From Candidatus Latescibacterota bacterium (GTDB taxonomy: Bacteria > Latescibacterota > UBA2968 > UBA8231): 64,000 nt of DNA. The position numbers were made by a program, and so were the translations under genes. The notes below the pieces were generated by a model. The model did not search any database and had not been told where the DNA came from. It saw only the letters and a program-made list of their open reading frames with translations. Each line of letters starts with the position of its first letter. The first letter of the stretch is position 1. This document shows positions 56,401-64,000 of the stretch, piece by piece. The stretch spans positions 25,385 through 89,384 of the forward strand of contig JAJDUT010000029.1 of assembly GCA_022826515.1 (NCBI GenBank). The letters are read 5' to 3'.

Positions 56401-58122
56401 CTGCTCGATCTCGACTTTGGCGGAGCTACCAGTCGCCCTAAGAGCGTGCCGCCGCACGATCTCGCCGCCCATGGCCACTTCCAAGATAAATTCCGCCGTA
56501 TGACCATCGGCGATCTCCGGGTCAAATGAGAAGCGCGGATGGCCAATGCTGCCCGGCCCCCGAGTCGTCTTGTCGGCCCCAAGTCCGGGATATGAGGTCG
56601 TTTGCTGCGCTATGACAACGCCAGCATCCGCGCTCCGCAAGGATACGTGCAGTGAGTCCGATCTGATCAAACCGGCATTGGTCAACGCAAGAACGCACTC
56701 CACCGGCTCGCCGGCCAAGAAGCTCCCATCGCGGTCGGCATCGACCCACTCGACCGACTCGACGACGATATTCACCGGCGGCATCGTCAGTTGGGCGGTG
56801 AGCATCCGGTCGGCGATTTGGATCTGCTCCAGATATACGCCGCTGTCGCCGTATTGACTATCGCTGTTGGGATTGGTCTCCGGCGTAAACGCCCTAAAGC
56901 GGACACCGTCAAATGGGTCGGTCGCGTCGCCGAGATTACCCCCGTGTGCGTGGGCATAGTCTTGGTCGTGCGCCCAAAAATCCAGATTGTCGCCACCCGC
57001 CAACGGGTCGGCCACTTCGCCAGCCGGATACCCTCTCCCCTGCCAGCGCCCATCGGCACACTCCAAATCGGCCTCGTAGGGCTTGGAGGGCCCGGAACCG
57101 TGCCAAATGACATGCCATATCAACAAGCCCTCCGCAGGGATGTAACGGTCGTAGTACGATCCCTCCTTTTGCCGATACTCCAGCAGAAAAAACTCCTTGG
57201 CTCCCAAGGGGATTTTGAATACCTTGCCCCCCGTCGATATAGCCTCTAAGCGGATCATCTGCGAAAATTGCGATGGCTCTTCCACATCGACCCAATTCAA
57301 CTGCCAGCGACTAACCGCCGACAGGCTATTCGGCCCTTCCCCGCGCCAACCGAGAGCTCCCCACCCCATCAATCCCCACTTGCCAATTCCGGCCGAATCG
57401 TCTTCCGGGCCGCGCGGCTCCGCTTGCGCGATAAAATCCACATCGTACAGGTCCGTCAATCCCAGCACATGGCCATACTCATGACACATAATGCCCACTG
57501 TTTCGGCAAAAGTTCGCCCCTGTTGCAGAGTCCCCCGATCGGGATGCACCCGTATTGGTCGGCCTTTCGCGCCCGAATCGCTGGTCTCATATATCTCTGC
57601 AAATCCTAAATGGGAGATGCCCGTAGCCGCGCCGATCAAGACATTGCGGGGGATGGAAGCCATCACCAGAAACACCAAATCCGCGATCCCATTGTCATCG
57701 CCAGAGTTGGGAATCCCATCTGGCCCGTCATTATCAAATCGCGCAAAGTCTATATCTCGATCGGCTTTTTGCAGGATATCCAAGGCCAACTCGGAGAATT
57801 TACCCTTTTCCAGCCGATTGTCGGCGGCATAGTACTCGGCGGTTTGCTCGGCCGCATACCAGCGCGGGGCGATCTCGCCGCGGACGCGATGCTGCCCAAA
57901 GGACATCTCATCGTAAAAGTGGCTAAAGCTGCCCGGGCGCTCAGGATCGAAAATATCTCCCGCCCAAGTCGGCGGTGCATCCACTCCCGGTAGCTCACCC
58001 TTAAATTTGCCGAACACGACCAACGCTTTTAACACGGGAGGTTCCTCGGCGGCCACGGCCCAAGCGGTTGCAAACACCAAAAGAGCTGATAGGCGACCAG
58101 CCATTTCTTTGCGCACTTTCAC
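53479..58122 (-). CDS. Secreted M6-peptidase/BNR-propeller protein with FlgD-like sorting domain
   Basis: A 1547-residue exported protein. The signal peptide is followed by an M6 metalloprotease domain: HEYGHVLGLTDLYD near residue 214, with HExxHxxGxxD zinc ligands. From about residue 800 come at least 13 BNR/sortilin-like repeats of the form S-x-D-G-G-x-x-W (SSDGGVSWGA, SADGGETWDK, SADGGTSWRV, SEDSGRHWSA). The end (LLPNYPNPFNSRTILRYRL with GVYLLRLKAGD) is the FlgD-like/T9SS type-A sorting domain that targets proteins to the outer surface. GTG at 58122 has a ggag site; ATG at 58104 is an alternative. It could be a surface protease that binds glycans or protein ligands. Confidence 0.85.
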   Translation of the reverse strand: MKVRKEMAGRLSALLVFATAWAVAAEEPPVLKALVVFGKFKGELPGVDAPPTWAGDIFDPERPGSFSHFYDEMSFGQHRVRGEIAPRWYAAEQTAEYYAADNRLEKGKFSELALDILQKADRDIDFARFDNDGPDGIPNSGDDNGIADLVFLVMASIPRNVLIGAATGISHLGFAEIYETSDSGAKGRPIRVHPDRGTLQQGRTFAETVGIMCHEYGHVLGLTDLYDVDFIAQAEPRGPEDDSAGIGKWGLMGWGALGWRGEGPNSLSAVSRWQLNWVDVEEPSQFSQMIRLEAISTGGKVFKIPLGAKEFFLLEYRQKEGSYYDRYIPAEGLLIWHVIWHGSGPSKPYEADLECADGRWQGRGYPAGEVADPLAGGDNLDFWAHDQDYAHAHGGNLGDATDPFDGVRFRAFTPETNPNSDSQYGDSGVYLEQIQIADRMLTAQLTMPPVNIVVESVEWVDADRDGSFLAGEPVECVLALTNAGLIRSDSLHVSLRSADAGVVIAQQTTSYPGLGADKTTRGPGSIGHPRFSFDPEIADGHTAEFILEVAMGGEIVRRHALRATGSSAKVEIEQVAVIDTIGNGDGRVQRGEFVRLGLTLASKRPEFFALATFSLRPVDERVMLVGEPEVEFLPQSVPITSKHNPEFLVRGDVSAGSRLEFEFVTSTAYGTWKDTLVVRVSEGDDATPPRIGYPHFTISRDLLRVAVPTSELLDGSAIDSAWVVVHDAKSDAPITEIPLRWDDGLWIGDWTGAPGQKLRLQLVAVDQHGNQGAGVLADAHIPPMAQAVSVGPWQAVDLPAGDAFGVLDMYFAPNDPEVLYAERRDGVWRSSDGGVSWGATGMMDYQRPLFVDAHTPWRVYVQPNLVSADGGETWDKLDIPGEAPVLVATEDVGRHGLLYATSGGEDEDLLVSADGGTSWRVVGMRGLFEVRVHPQVAGLIYGRRDSSLYYSADGGSTWDEQRLPRHFRRVLPDPWEPGGLYATSGDTLWYSADRGGRWQPLAPQSSERWPFIKIAPSRRRQGLVFAWESSGLSSKLWRSEDSGRHWSAMSSVSYARVDTLIANPHDADHLYMIDRFFRRSATLWETRDAGETWQQIHMPNESTFIGVVKSDGGGNFFAGSERWLKAREDLALVYWNPALLVSRNAGRAWEWITRIGFLKSSWSIYRYDTIEAFAVHSEHIIAHTGQGYVRSDDGGQMWERFDPPGDRGSAGSYAAIAVDPHDSSVWWRSLRGVWRSADGGTTWEERGPIAGLYDVRGRSTVLWLSGEEAGARGLILDPTRAGHVAVAAGDTVWKSTDAGQTWRPLAVLNTEGLRVEALAAHPEFFSRWYAATKGDVYVSNDAGRSWLKTLVLREGPAYSDDRWFLPGRRLRIRCAPQDPDRVFVTDGPKLFESRDGGQRWRDIGQSLGGYPWFNDVAIHPATPEWVYAATPRGLFRLRSEGIDTAVRDASVVALPAASALLPNYPNPFNSRTILRYRLTHAVAAELVVYDLLGQRVRTIAKGVQPVGEYQIPWDGRDEEGRLVGSGVYLLRLKAGDEEHTGKSILIR

Positions 58123-58136
58123 ACCGCTCCGGCCGT

Positions 58137-60074
58137 CTAAAACGGCCCAGCGTGGTGCGAAGGCTCATTGACGTAGCGTTGGGTTTCTAGCTCAAGAGTG
58201 ATTTCGCAATGGGGAGGTAAGGTGATGCTCAGGTGCTTGCCATCAACGGCTAGCTGGCGCTCTTCGGTCTCCAAAGGCGGTGCCGCGTACGTGCCCGCAT
58301 AGCCGCCCATCCAGCCTGGGTATTCGCTAGTGCGGCTTTGATACGTAGCCCGGCCAAAGCGGTGCTCGCCAAAAGCGCCGCCCTGAATGACCAGTTCTCG
58401 GCCCTCGTTGTGGTTCAAATTGACCAAGCGCACGACCGTGCGGTTTGCTTCGAGCTTTTCCACCAAAGCGCCGACGTCTGCGGGCAGGCCGGGGCGGCGG
58501 CGTTGGGCGTCAAAGTAGCGCAGGCGGGCGTGCAGCAGGCCGCCGTTGTAGATGGGTTGCGGGCCACCCATAGTGAGTTGGATGAGCGCTTCGGAAGAGA
58601 CAGGATTGCCCCATTGCCAGTGGTGGACGTGGTGGCGGGTGCCCACGTCTTGATCGGCGCGCAGTTGGGCCAAGCGACGGCCGGCCACTTGGTACGTAGC
58701 CTGCAACATTTGCTCTGGATAGGTCGGATTAGCCCCGGCCAAAAAGCGCACCCAAGGGGCCTCGTGGCCCGAGTCCTCTTTGTTGTGAAAGGGAAACACC
58801 GCGGCCCAGTCGAACGCTTCTTTTTGCCGAATCGCCTCCATGCGCTCCCAGTCGCCCTCGTCCATGGACAGATTCCACAGCGTCACCGGGTACACCGGAC
58901 TCATGGGCTGCCAGTCGAACCAGCCGGCGTCGCCGTAGCGGTAGGGCACCAGCAAGGTCTCGCTTTTTTCGCCCATGGCGGCAAATTGGCTCGCCCAGCG
59001 CTCGGCCACGCTCATGTATTGGTCGCGGATATCCTCCATGCGCCCTTGTTCCAAGATGCGATCCATCTGCTGGCGCGGCAGGTCGAGATAGACCCGGTCG
59101 CGGGTCAACAAGTAGGCGTTGGCCGCCGCGTCGAGCGTGGCTTTCTGCAAGGTCAAAAAGCCGTGCGGAAAGGTCCAGCCATAGCGCCCGCCGTACCAGT
59201 TACCAGCGCAGTATTCTCCCACTTGGCCCGACAGACCGACGTTGTCCGGCAACATGCCGCCGTTGGCCTGGGCGCGCTCCACCCAAGCGTCGGTGTATTC
59301 CACCACCCAAGCGCGGTATTTTTCATAGCCAGTGATCAGGAAGGCGTTAGTCACCAGCGAGGTGACGGCCAAGTTGGTCGGCGTATCACCTTGACGCCAG
59401 CGGTCGAACAGGGTCTGTCCCATCAAGCGGGCTTTGGCCGGATCGGCCAAGTCCTGCACACTGGTAATGCCCGGCAAGTCGAAAAAGGGCAGATTGTACA
59501 CTTCCATGCTGCCGCCCAAGGGGTTGTAGCTTTGTTTGTCGCGCTCGGCCAGCGGGGCGAAATAGGGGCCGTGGCTGCCGTTGAGGCCCGAGCGCAGGAT
59601 TTTGTGCTCGGAGTCGTAGTTTTGCGCTTCGGGGTCTTCATTGAGGTAAAAGCCAGCAAAACGGCAGGCCCGTTCGACGCGCCGAGGGGCGTTGGGGTGG
59701 GCTAGGCACAAGTGGTAAAAGCAGATGTCGCTTTCGGCTTGGTGCATCTGGTCTTCGCGGATGCCGTATTCCTTGCTGACCGTGCCCAAGCGGGTCAGTT
59801 GGCGGGTGACGGCCTCCCACTGGCGATCGGCCAAGTGCAACAGGTGCTCGCCGCCGCCCATCAGATACACGAGCGGCCAGTTGAAAAAAGGCTCGTAGAA
59901 ATCGTCGGGGCTGCCGCCGCCCCACTCATCCTGCCAGATGAATTCGCCGTCCTCGCGGGTAAAGTGGTCGAGAAAGGGCTGCACCGATTGGTCCAAGGCG
60001 TCGAAAAGGCGACGCTGCCACACGGCCCAGTGGGCCGGAGAGTTGAGCGGGGTATTGGCGGTTATGGCGGGCAT
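58137..60074 (-). CDS. Large uncharacterised protein, possible alpha/alpha-toroid glycan-active enzyme
   Basis: A 645-residue protein, no signal peptide. It is rich in aromatic and acidic residues of glycoside-hydrolase style (WQDEWGGGSPDDFYEPFFNWPLVYLMGGG, HQAESDICFYHLCLAHPNAPRRVERACRFAGFYLNEDPE, YGWTFPHGFLTLQKATLDAAANAYLLTRDRVYLDL). The C-terminal 130 residues look like a beta domain (VVRLVNLNHNEGRELVIQGGAFGEHRF). It resembles predicted six-hairpin glycosidases of candidate phyla. I do not assign a family. It is 14 bases upstream of the M6 gene and probably in its operon. Confidence 0.55.
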   Translation of the reverse strand: MPAITANTPLNSPAHWAVWQRRLFDALDQSVQPFLDHFTREDGEFIWQDEWGGGSPDDFYEPFFNWPLVYLMGGGEHLLHLADRQWEAVTRQLTRLGTVSKEYGIREDQMHQAESDICFYHLCLAHPNAPRRVERACRFAGFYLNEDPEAQNYDSEHKILRSGLNGSHGPYFAPLAERDKQSYNPLGGSMEVYNLPFFDLPGITSVQDLADPAKARLMGQTLFDRWRQGDTPTNLAVTSLVTNAFLITGYEKYRAWVVEYTDAWVERAQANGGMLPDNVGLSGQVGEYCAGNWYGGRYGWTFPHGFLTLQKATLDAAANAYLLTRDRVYLDLPRQQMDRILEQGRMEDIRDQYMSVAERWASQFAAMGEKSETLLVPYRYGDAGWFDWQPMSPVYPVTLWNLSMDEGDWERMEAIRQKEAFDWAAVFPFHNKEDSGHEAPWVRFLAGANPTYPEQMLQATYQVAGRRLAQLRADQDVGTRHHVHHWQWGNPVSSEALIQLTMGGPQPIYNGGLLHARLRYFDAQRRRPGLPADVGALVEKLEANRTVVRLVNLNHNEGRELVIQGGAFGEHRFGRATYQSRTSEYPGWMGGYAGTYAAPPLETEERQLAVDGKHLSITLPPHCEITLELETQRYVNEPSHHAGPF

Positions 60075-60148
60075 GTCCGTACTCCTGAGAGGATTGTAGA
60101 AAGCTGTGAGGGTGATTTTAGGGAGACAAAGAGCGCGTGTAAAGCTGC

Positions 60149-60177
60149 TTGACAGGCGGGAGCAGGCTGGTTTAGTT
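60149..60177 (+). promoter_or_regulatory. Putative sigma70 promoter of the Cox2-like lipoprotein gene
   Basis: ttgaca (60149-60154), a 17-base spacer and ttagtt (60172-60177) lie 65 bases before the ATG at 60242. The -35 is consensus, the -10 weak. Confidence 0.35.
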
Positions 60178-60241
60178 GCGCTTAATTGGAGGATTTCGCT
60201 TTAAGGCGGGACGAACTGGCTGTTCGCGAAGGAGATACGCT

Positions 60242-60688
60242 ATGCGCGGCCATATCCGGTTTTTAATCTGGAGTCTAGTCCTATTGAGGATGGCCGGTTG
60301 CTCGCCCGCCCTACCCCCAGGACCGCTGCGCATCCAAATCACCGGGGAAGAGTACACCTGGCAATTCCGCTACCCAGGCCCCGATGGCGCATTGCATACT
60401 GATGACGATATCATAAAGCCAGGGAAAGAGTTACACCTTCCACTTGACATATCAATTGAAATCGAACTAACGAGTCGGGACTACATCTACACCTTTGCCC
60501 TACCCCATCTCGACTTACATCAAGTAGCCGTGCCCGATTTGACCTTTGCGCTGGCCTTTACCCCACAGACCAGCGGCGTATTCGCCTTTGTCGGCGACCA
60601 AATGTGCGGCTTTGAACACGAATCGCTCAACGGTCGCGTAGTGGTCGAATCTCCAGCGGCTTTCGTCGATTGGCTGGCGGGGCCGTGA
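60242..60688 (+). CDS. Cox2-like cupredoxin lipoprotein lacking most CuA ligands
   Basis: A 148-residue protein with an aaggaga site before ATG 60242. The signal peptide ends in the lipobox RMAGCS. The rest is a cupredoxin of cytochrome-oxidase-subunit-II type: DYIYTFALPHLDLHQVAVPDL, then SGVFAFVGDQMCGFEHESLNGRVVV. In Cox2 the CuA ligands are His (DVIHSF), two Cys and His, Met in CxxxCxxxHxxM. Here the first His is Tyr, the first Cys is Asp, and Met is Leu; only one Cys and the last His remain. It cannot form a normal CuA centre. It may bind one copper or none. No other oxidase subunit is in the window. Confidence 0.7.
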   Translation: MRGHIRFLIWSLVLLRMAGCSPALPPGPLRIQITGEEYTWQFRYPGPDGALHTDDDIIKPGKELHLPLDISIEIELTSRDYIYTFALPHLDLHQVAVPDLTFALAFTPQTSGVFAFVGDQMCGFEHESLNGRVVVESPAAFVDWLAGP

Positions 60689-60717
60689 TAAACTTAGGGA
60701 AGATTCAGTAACCGCGA

Positions 60718-60735
60718 CGAACAGCTACCTGTTCG
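60718..60735. repeat. 7-bp hairpin between convergent genes
   Basis: cgaacag (60718-60724) and ctgttcg (60729-60735) pair around a four-base loop in the gap between the Cox2-like gene and the DUF4276 gene. It has no T run, so it is at best a weak terminator element. Confidence 0.3.
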
Positions 60736-60781
60736 GGTGCGAATCGCAGCGTCGGAACCAATCGGGACGGCACGAGGAATT

Positions 60782-61390
60782 TTAAGACTGGCGCAGCGTG
60801 TCAATGAGCCGTCGCGCATGAGGAGAAGATTCCATCACTTTATTTGGCTCCAAGCATCCAAGCAGCTCAAACGAATGCCGCCCCTTCCGGTATGTTCCTT
60901 TACCTTTAGAGCACGACTTTGTCGCCTGTTTCAGCGTCCGTTCAAGATCGTCTTTTGCGATGGCTTCCACATCGTCTCGCGCAGGTAACACAGCGGCTTT
61001 GAAGTCTTGGCCAAAATAGGAACTCAGGGATTGTCGATCCGCGACGAACCACGCTTCCATGCACTGCACCATGAGTTGTGCGCTGTCATCCGTAGCGGTT
61101 GAGGGTTGGGTCCAGTTGTCGTGTTTCTTCAGGTGTTCCCAAGGGCTATCATTGGCTGCGACTGAGGCCTCACTATCCACCAAGAGAACGATGAAATCGT
61201 CGGCCTTGGCTTCACCAATGGCCGTTCGAAATTTGTGATATGCTTTTTCCCGCGAACCGCAAGGGATAACGCTCGGCATGCGGCACCTAAGCCCGGCCTT
61301 GTCAAAAAACTCCCTGAAACCATTGCGACATTGTCTTCTTAATTGATTAGAGTCTCCACCTCCTTCGACGTACACCTTGATGCTCACCAA
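60782..61390 (-). CDS. DUF4276-family protein (TOPRIM-like) partner of the AAA ATPase
   Basis: A 202-residue DUF4276 protein: SIKVYVEGGGDSNQLRRQCRNGFREFF at the start, and later FIVLLVDSEASVA and MVQCMEAWFVADRQSL. The VEGGGDS and LLVDSEA pair corresponds to the Glu and DxE-type motif of TOPRIM/OLD nucleases. It lies directly after an AAA-family ATPase, overlapping it by seven bases. Two-gene ATPase plus TOPRIM-like units (for example PARIS and OLD-type systems) act in phage defence; a defence role here is inference. Confidence 0.7.
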   Translation of the reverse strand: MVSIKVYVEGGGDSNQLRRQCRNGFREFFDKAGLRCRMPSVIPCGSREKAYHKFRTAIGEAKADDFIVLLVDSEASVAANDSPWEHLKKHDNWTQPSTATDDSAQLMVQCMEAWFVADRQSLSSYFGQDFKAAVLPARDDVEAIAKDDLERTLKQATKSCSKGKGTYRKGRHSFELLGCLEPNKVMESSPHARRLIDTLRQS

Positions 61391-62598
61391 GGATTCCCCC
61401 CAATCTCGCCGCTACTCCAGAGTTCACCGAGCCGATACTCCTCCAGCCAAGCAGCCATTTTCTCTTCATCGAGACGGCGCATCACAGTCTGCCCGTCGCG
61501 TTTTTCGCAAACTACAATACTCCACCAATCATTGGTCAGGGCATCGACGAGCATATCCGAATGGGTTGTTACAATCAACTGGCTGCGTTCGGATGCTTCG
61601 AGCAACAACTTGCTCACCGTCGGTAGTATGTCTGGGTGCAGGCCCAGTTCGGGTTCCTCAATACAGATGAGGGGCGGCGGCTCCGGGTGACAGAGAATGG
61701 AGAGCAAACAGAGGTACCGCAGCGTACCGTCCGAAAGACGGGTCGCTGGTATGACCACGTCGCCTTCCTCTAAGAACAGTTGGACCGTACTGCCCTCAAT
61801 TTTGACGTGGAAATCGGTTATGCCTTCGTAGAATTTGTGCAAAGCGTCCAGCAGACGCCGCTTTACCGCTGGCTCACCTTGGAAACTGTTTAACACCAAG
61901 GCTAAGTTTTTCCCGTCTTCTTGCAGGAAATCATTGGGAAGGTCGGCCTTCTGCGGCAGCCTTAGTGGGGAGTCTCGTCCAAGCGACCACTCGCGATAAA
62001 TGCGAATGCGGCTCAATTCCTCGCCGAGGTACATCAGTTCAGGAAGGTCGGGATCTTTACGTTGGGACAGGATGGACTGGTCCAGTTTGACTTCCTCGGG
62101 ACGCAAGTCGTATCGGCCCAGCCGAAGACGAACATTAGGGTATTTCGCCTTTACGGTAGGACCCACGCCGGCCTCATCCTTGTAAGTGATAAACGCCCGT
62201 CCGCCCTTCTGATTGTAATAGATATACGGCTCCTCATGCCCTTCATCGCTCTGTTCGTTCTCTATCCGCTCTTCGCTGAGTTCAAATCGCTGACCGCGCT
62301 CGGCAAAACCCAGCCAGTACCGCAACGCCTGCGCCCCCTGCGGATTCTCCACAATGGCTTCAATTCGGGCAGTACCCTCCGGTTTTCCCCGCCAAATCCA
62401 ATCGTGTATGCCCCCACCCTCGCGAATAGGCGAAACCAAATCTCTTGGAGCCGACCGGAGGATATCGATTCCCTCTAGAAGATTGGACTTCCCCAAACCA
62501 TTGGGGCCAATCAATACATTTAGCCGCTTGAGTTCGATTTCTTCGGAATCGGGGCCGAATGAGAGCAGGTTGGTCTGTCTGATACGACGAATGAGCAT
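61384..62598 (-). CDS. AAA ATPase (RecF/OLD-like ABC-type ATPase)
   Basis: A 404-residue ATPase of the COG4637 type. Walker A is LIGPNGLGKSNLLEGIDIL near residue 30 and the ABC-like end includes RLSDGTLRYLCLLSIL (signature), ICIEEPELGLHPDILP (Walker B) and LIVTTHSDMLVDAL (His switch). The central part is a 200-residue insert of unique sequence. It has its own promoter (TTGAAT/TATCTT) and is followed by the DUF4276 gene with a 7-base overlap, so both proteins are made together. Confidence 0.8.
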   Translation of the reverse strand: MLIRRIRQTNLLSFGPDSEEIELKRLNVLIGPNGLGKSNLLEGIDILRSAPRDLVSPIREGGGIHDWIWRGKPEGTARIEAIVENPQGAQALRYWLGFAERGQRFELSEERIENEQSDEGHEEPYIYYNQKGGRAFITYKDEAGVGPTVKAKYPNVRLRLGRYDLRPEEVKLDQSILSQRKDPDLPELMYLGEELSRIRIYREWSLGRDSPLRLPQKADLPNDFLQEDGKNLALVLNSFQGEPAVKRRLLDALHKFYEGITDFHVKIEGSTVQLFLEEGDVVIPATRLSDGTLRYLCLLSILCHPEPPPLICIEEPELGLHPDILPTVSKLLLEASERSQLIVTTHSDMLVDALTNDWWSIVVCEKRDGQTVMRRLDEEKMAAWLEEYRLGELWSSGEIGGNPW

Positions 62599-62631
62599 AT
62601 CCTACCTTTCACAATCTCCAGTGCTCTCCCG

Positions 62632-62660
62632 AAGATAGAAGATAGGTGGAAAAGATTCAA
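62632..62660 (-). promoter_or_regulatory. Putative promoter of the AAA ATPase-DUF4276 pair
   Basis: On the minus strand -35 TTGAAT (62655-62660), 17-base spacer and -10 TATCTT (62632-62637), about 35 bases before the ATG at 62598. An aaaggtagg ribosome binding site precedes that ATG. Confidence 0.5.
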
Positions 62661-62753
62661 TTTTATTACCTAGCTCCATCGCGATACCACGCCTAGATGA
62701 AATCCCGCAACTTGGGATGGTTATCCAAGACGAAGGTCCGAATCAGTCTCCCC

Positions 62754-63809
62754 TCAATCCAGCCGAATCTCCTCCCCCGCCTCTTGGCTCCGATAGATCC
62801 CATCGAGGATTTTCATCACCTGTAGGGATTGTTCCGGCGGCACCGGCGAGGGTCGCCCTTGGGCAATCGCCGCGGCGAACTCCACGCATTCCTGCGCGTG
62901 GGCTTCGAGGCCGTCGTACATTAGCATGAGCTTGCGGTCGTACTGCTGGCGAGTCTGGTTGTTGCTCTCGCAAATCGAGCACTGGGGCCAATGCGCACCG
63001 CCTCGGGTGCCGTAGAGCCACATCTGCATGTCCTCGCCTTGGGTCGGGTGATGCAAAAGCCAGCTCACCTCTAAGATCAGCACTGCGCCGTTGTCAAAGC
63101 GCACAAAGGCCGCGGCAAAATCCTCGACATCGTAGTGGGATGGGATCATCTGGCGGCCCCATTGGCTGAAAGCCCCTTCTTGGTGCGCCAATTCAGCGCG
63201 AGCCACGCCCGAAATGGCCACCGGCTTGGGATGCCCCATAAACCACAAGGTCAGATCGAGGATGTGAACCCCAATGTCGATGCAGGGGCCGCCGCCGCTG
63301 TGCTCCTTGAGAATAAACCCGCCGCCAACCGGCGCACCGGCCCGGCGCAGCATCCAACTGCGGGCGTGGTAGATATCGCCGAGCGCTCCCGCATCTATCT
63401 CGTCCTTTAGCGCACGGGACGATCCCTGAAAGCGAAAGTGCTGCGCCGTCATCAGTTCCTTGCCCGAGGCATCGCGCGCCGCGATCATCTGGCGAACATC
63501 CTCGGGCGTGGGAGCCAAGGGCTTTTCGCAGATCACGTGCTTGCCAGCCGACAGCGCGGCAATGGCCAAGGGAGCGTGATACATGTTGGGCGTGCAGATA
63601 TCGATAATGTCGATATCGGGATCGCTGAACAGCGCCTCTGGATCGGTGTGCAGCTTGGTGACTCCGTTTTCTGCGCCAAAGCGCTTCAGCGCATCCTCGC
63701 TAATGTCGCTGCCGGCGATCAGTTCAGCTTCGCTAGAAGCCTCCCAGCCGGGGAGATGCGTACGGGCGATCCCGCCGACGCCGACGATACCTACTTTGAG
63801 CGTGCTCAT
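62754..63809 (-). CDS. Gfo/Idh/MocA family oxidoreductase
   Basis: A 351-residue NAD(P)-dependent oxidoreductase. It has a Rossmann motif VGIVGVGGIARTHLPGW, IDIIDICTPNMYHAPLAIAALSAGKHVICEKPLA with the EKP motif, and GGGPCIDIGVHILDLTLWFMG for the catalytic His region. Members act on sugars or inositols. ATG 63809 has an agga site. Its substrate is unknown. Confidence 0.92.
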   Translation of the reverse strand: MSTLKVGIVGVGGIARTHLPGWEASSEAELIAGSDISEDALKRFGAENGVTKLHTDPEALFSDPDIDIIDICTPNMYHAPLAIAALSAGKHVICEKPLAPTPEDVRQMIAARDASGKELMTAQHFRFQGSSRALKDEIDAGALGDIYHARSWMLRRAGAPVGGGFILKEHSGGGPCIDIGVHILDLTLWFMGHPKPVAISGVARAELAHQEGAFSQWGRQMIPSHYDVEDFAAAFVRFDNGAVLILEVSWLLHHPTQGEDMQMWLYGTRGGAHWPQCSICESNNQTRQQYDRKLMLMYDGLEAHAQECVEFAAAIAQGRPSPVPPEQSLQVMKILDGIYRSQEAGEEIRLD

Positions 63810-64000
63810 GGATTATCCTTTTTTTGGTTGTGGTTTGATCTACGCGAAATGTAGGGGCGACCCTTGTATGTTGAATGTTTGGTTTTCCCTTGGTATGCTA
63901 GTTTCTATTCGTCGATGCGATAGACCGTGCGACCCTTGAGCGTTGATCTCGTCCACAAGCTAGGGTCATCGCATCGTATTTCTTTTTACCTCGAACAGTT
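63810..64000. other. Upstream region of the Gfo/Idh/MocA gene, no gene seen
   Basis: The last 191 bases of the window hold no convincing gene. An inverted repeat cgatgcga (63913-63920) / tcgcatcg (63969-63976) with a 48-base loop is the only clear structure. The promoter for the gene at 63809 should be here, but no strong match was found. Confidence 0.4.

Noticed and set aside
58338..59705. Long plus-strand open frame (455 codons) opposite the 645-residue gene
   Set aside because: Antisense to a better frame; composition and lack of motifs are typical of GC-rich shadows.

Overview
The window is GC-rich (low sixties by eye) bacterial DNA packed with genes on both strands. Several traits point to a Gram-negative member of the FCB/Latescibacterota-like group: an M6-protease/BNR-propeller protein ending in a FlgD-like (type 9 secretion type A) sorting domain, an outer-membrane barrel protein with TolB-like repeats, several lipoproteins, dapF, two phytanoyl-CoA dioxygenases, an M81 (MlrC-type) protein, a Gfo/Idh/MocA oxidoreductase, and a CoaBC with Bacteroidetes-like active-site variants. 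This placement is an inference from gene content. No rRNA, tRNA, CRISPR array, phage or transposase gene was seen.

Layout. 1-6.4 kb is a mobile/defence margin: a VapBC pair, a single-chain Type IIG/ISP-like restriction-methylation enzyme, an AlbA_2 (Schlafen-type) protein with a truncated XRE-like partner, and an MNT/HEPN toxin-antitoxin pair one base after an M81 gene. 8-14 kb holds a small membrane protein with a TPR protein, an AAA ATPase overlapping an HExxH protein, an ADP-ribosyltransferase-like/HEAT protein, and a hypothetical gene. 14-16 kb has an epimerase, homoserine kinase and an amidohydrolase. 17-27 kb is a housekeeping run on the minus strand (yicC, cytidylate-kinase-like, coaBC, udg, dnaB, obg) into which two different methyltransferase-nuclease pairs are fitted with 4-base gene overlaps. 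27-34 kb is dapF followed by a cell-envelope cluster. 34-39 kb has a nucleosidase, PhyH, an EamA transporter, a HigBA-like pair, an SplB-like radical SAM gene and an SDR gene. 39-45 kb has an M48 lipoprotein, an RND efflux adaptor and pump, and a PhyH cassette bounded by 24-bp direct repeats.

45.4-49.5 kb is a third restriction-modification locus: a two-domain (fused) methyltransferase behind a palindrome-covered promoter, convergent with a BfiI/NgoFVII-like PLD nuclease. 50-53.5 kb has cysQ-like, a PolX-like protein with a degenerate polymerase site, and a uridine kinase. 53.5-62.6 kb has the giant M6/BNR protein, a large unrecognised protein, a Cox2-like lipoprotein lacking most CuA ligands, and an AAA-ATPase/DUF4276 pair. 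The window ends with a Gfo/Idh/MocA gene.

Taken together, the region combines a core replication/cofactor operon with at least four restriction-modification loci, three or four toxin-antitoxin-like pairs and two ATPase-based pairs that may be defence systems. Three of the methyltransferase loci use the same methyltransferase architecture (motif I before a TSPPY motif) but unrelated nucleases. Several enzymes (DapF, CoaBC, PolX, Cox2-like) keep their fold but have changed catalytic or metal-binding residues.
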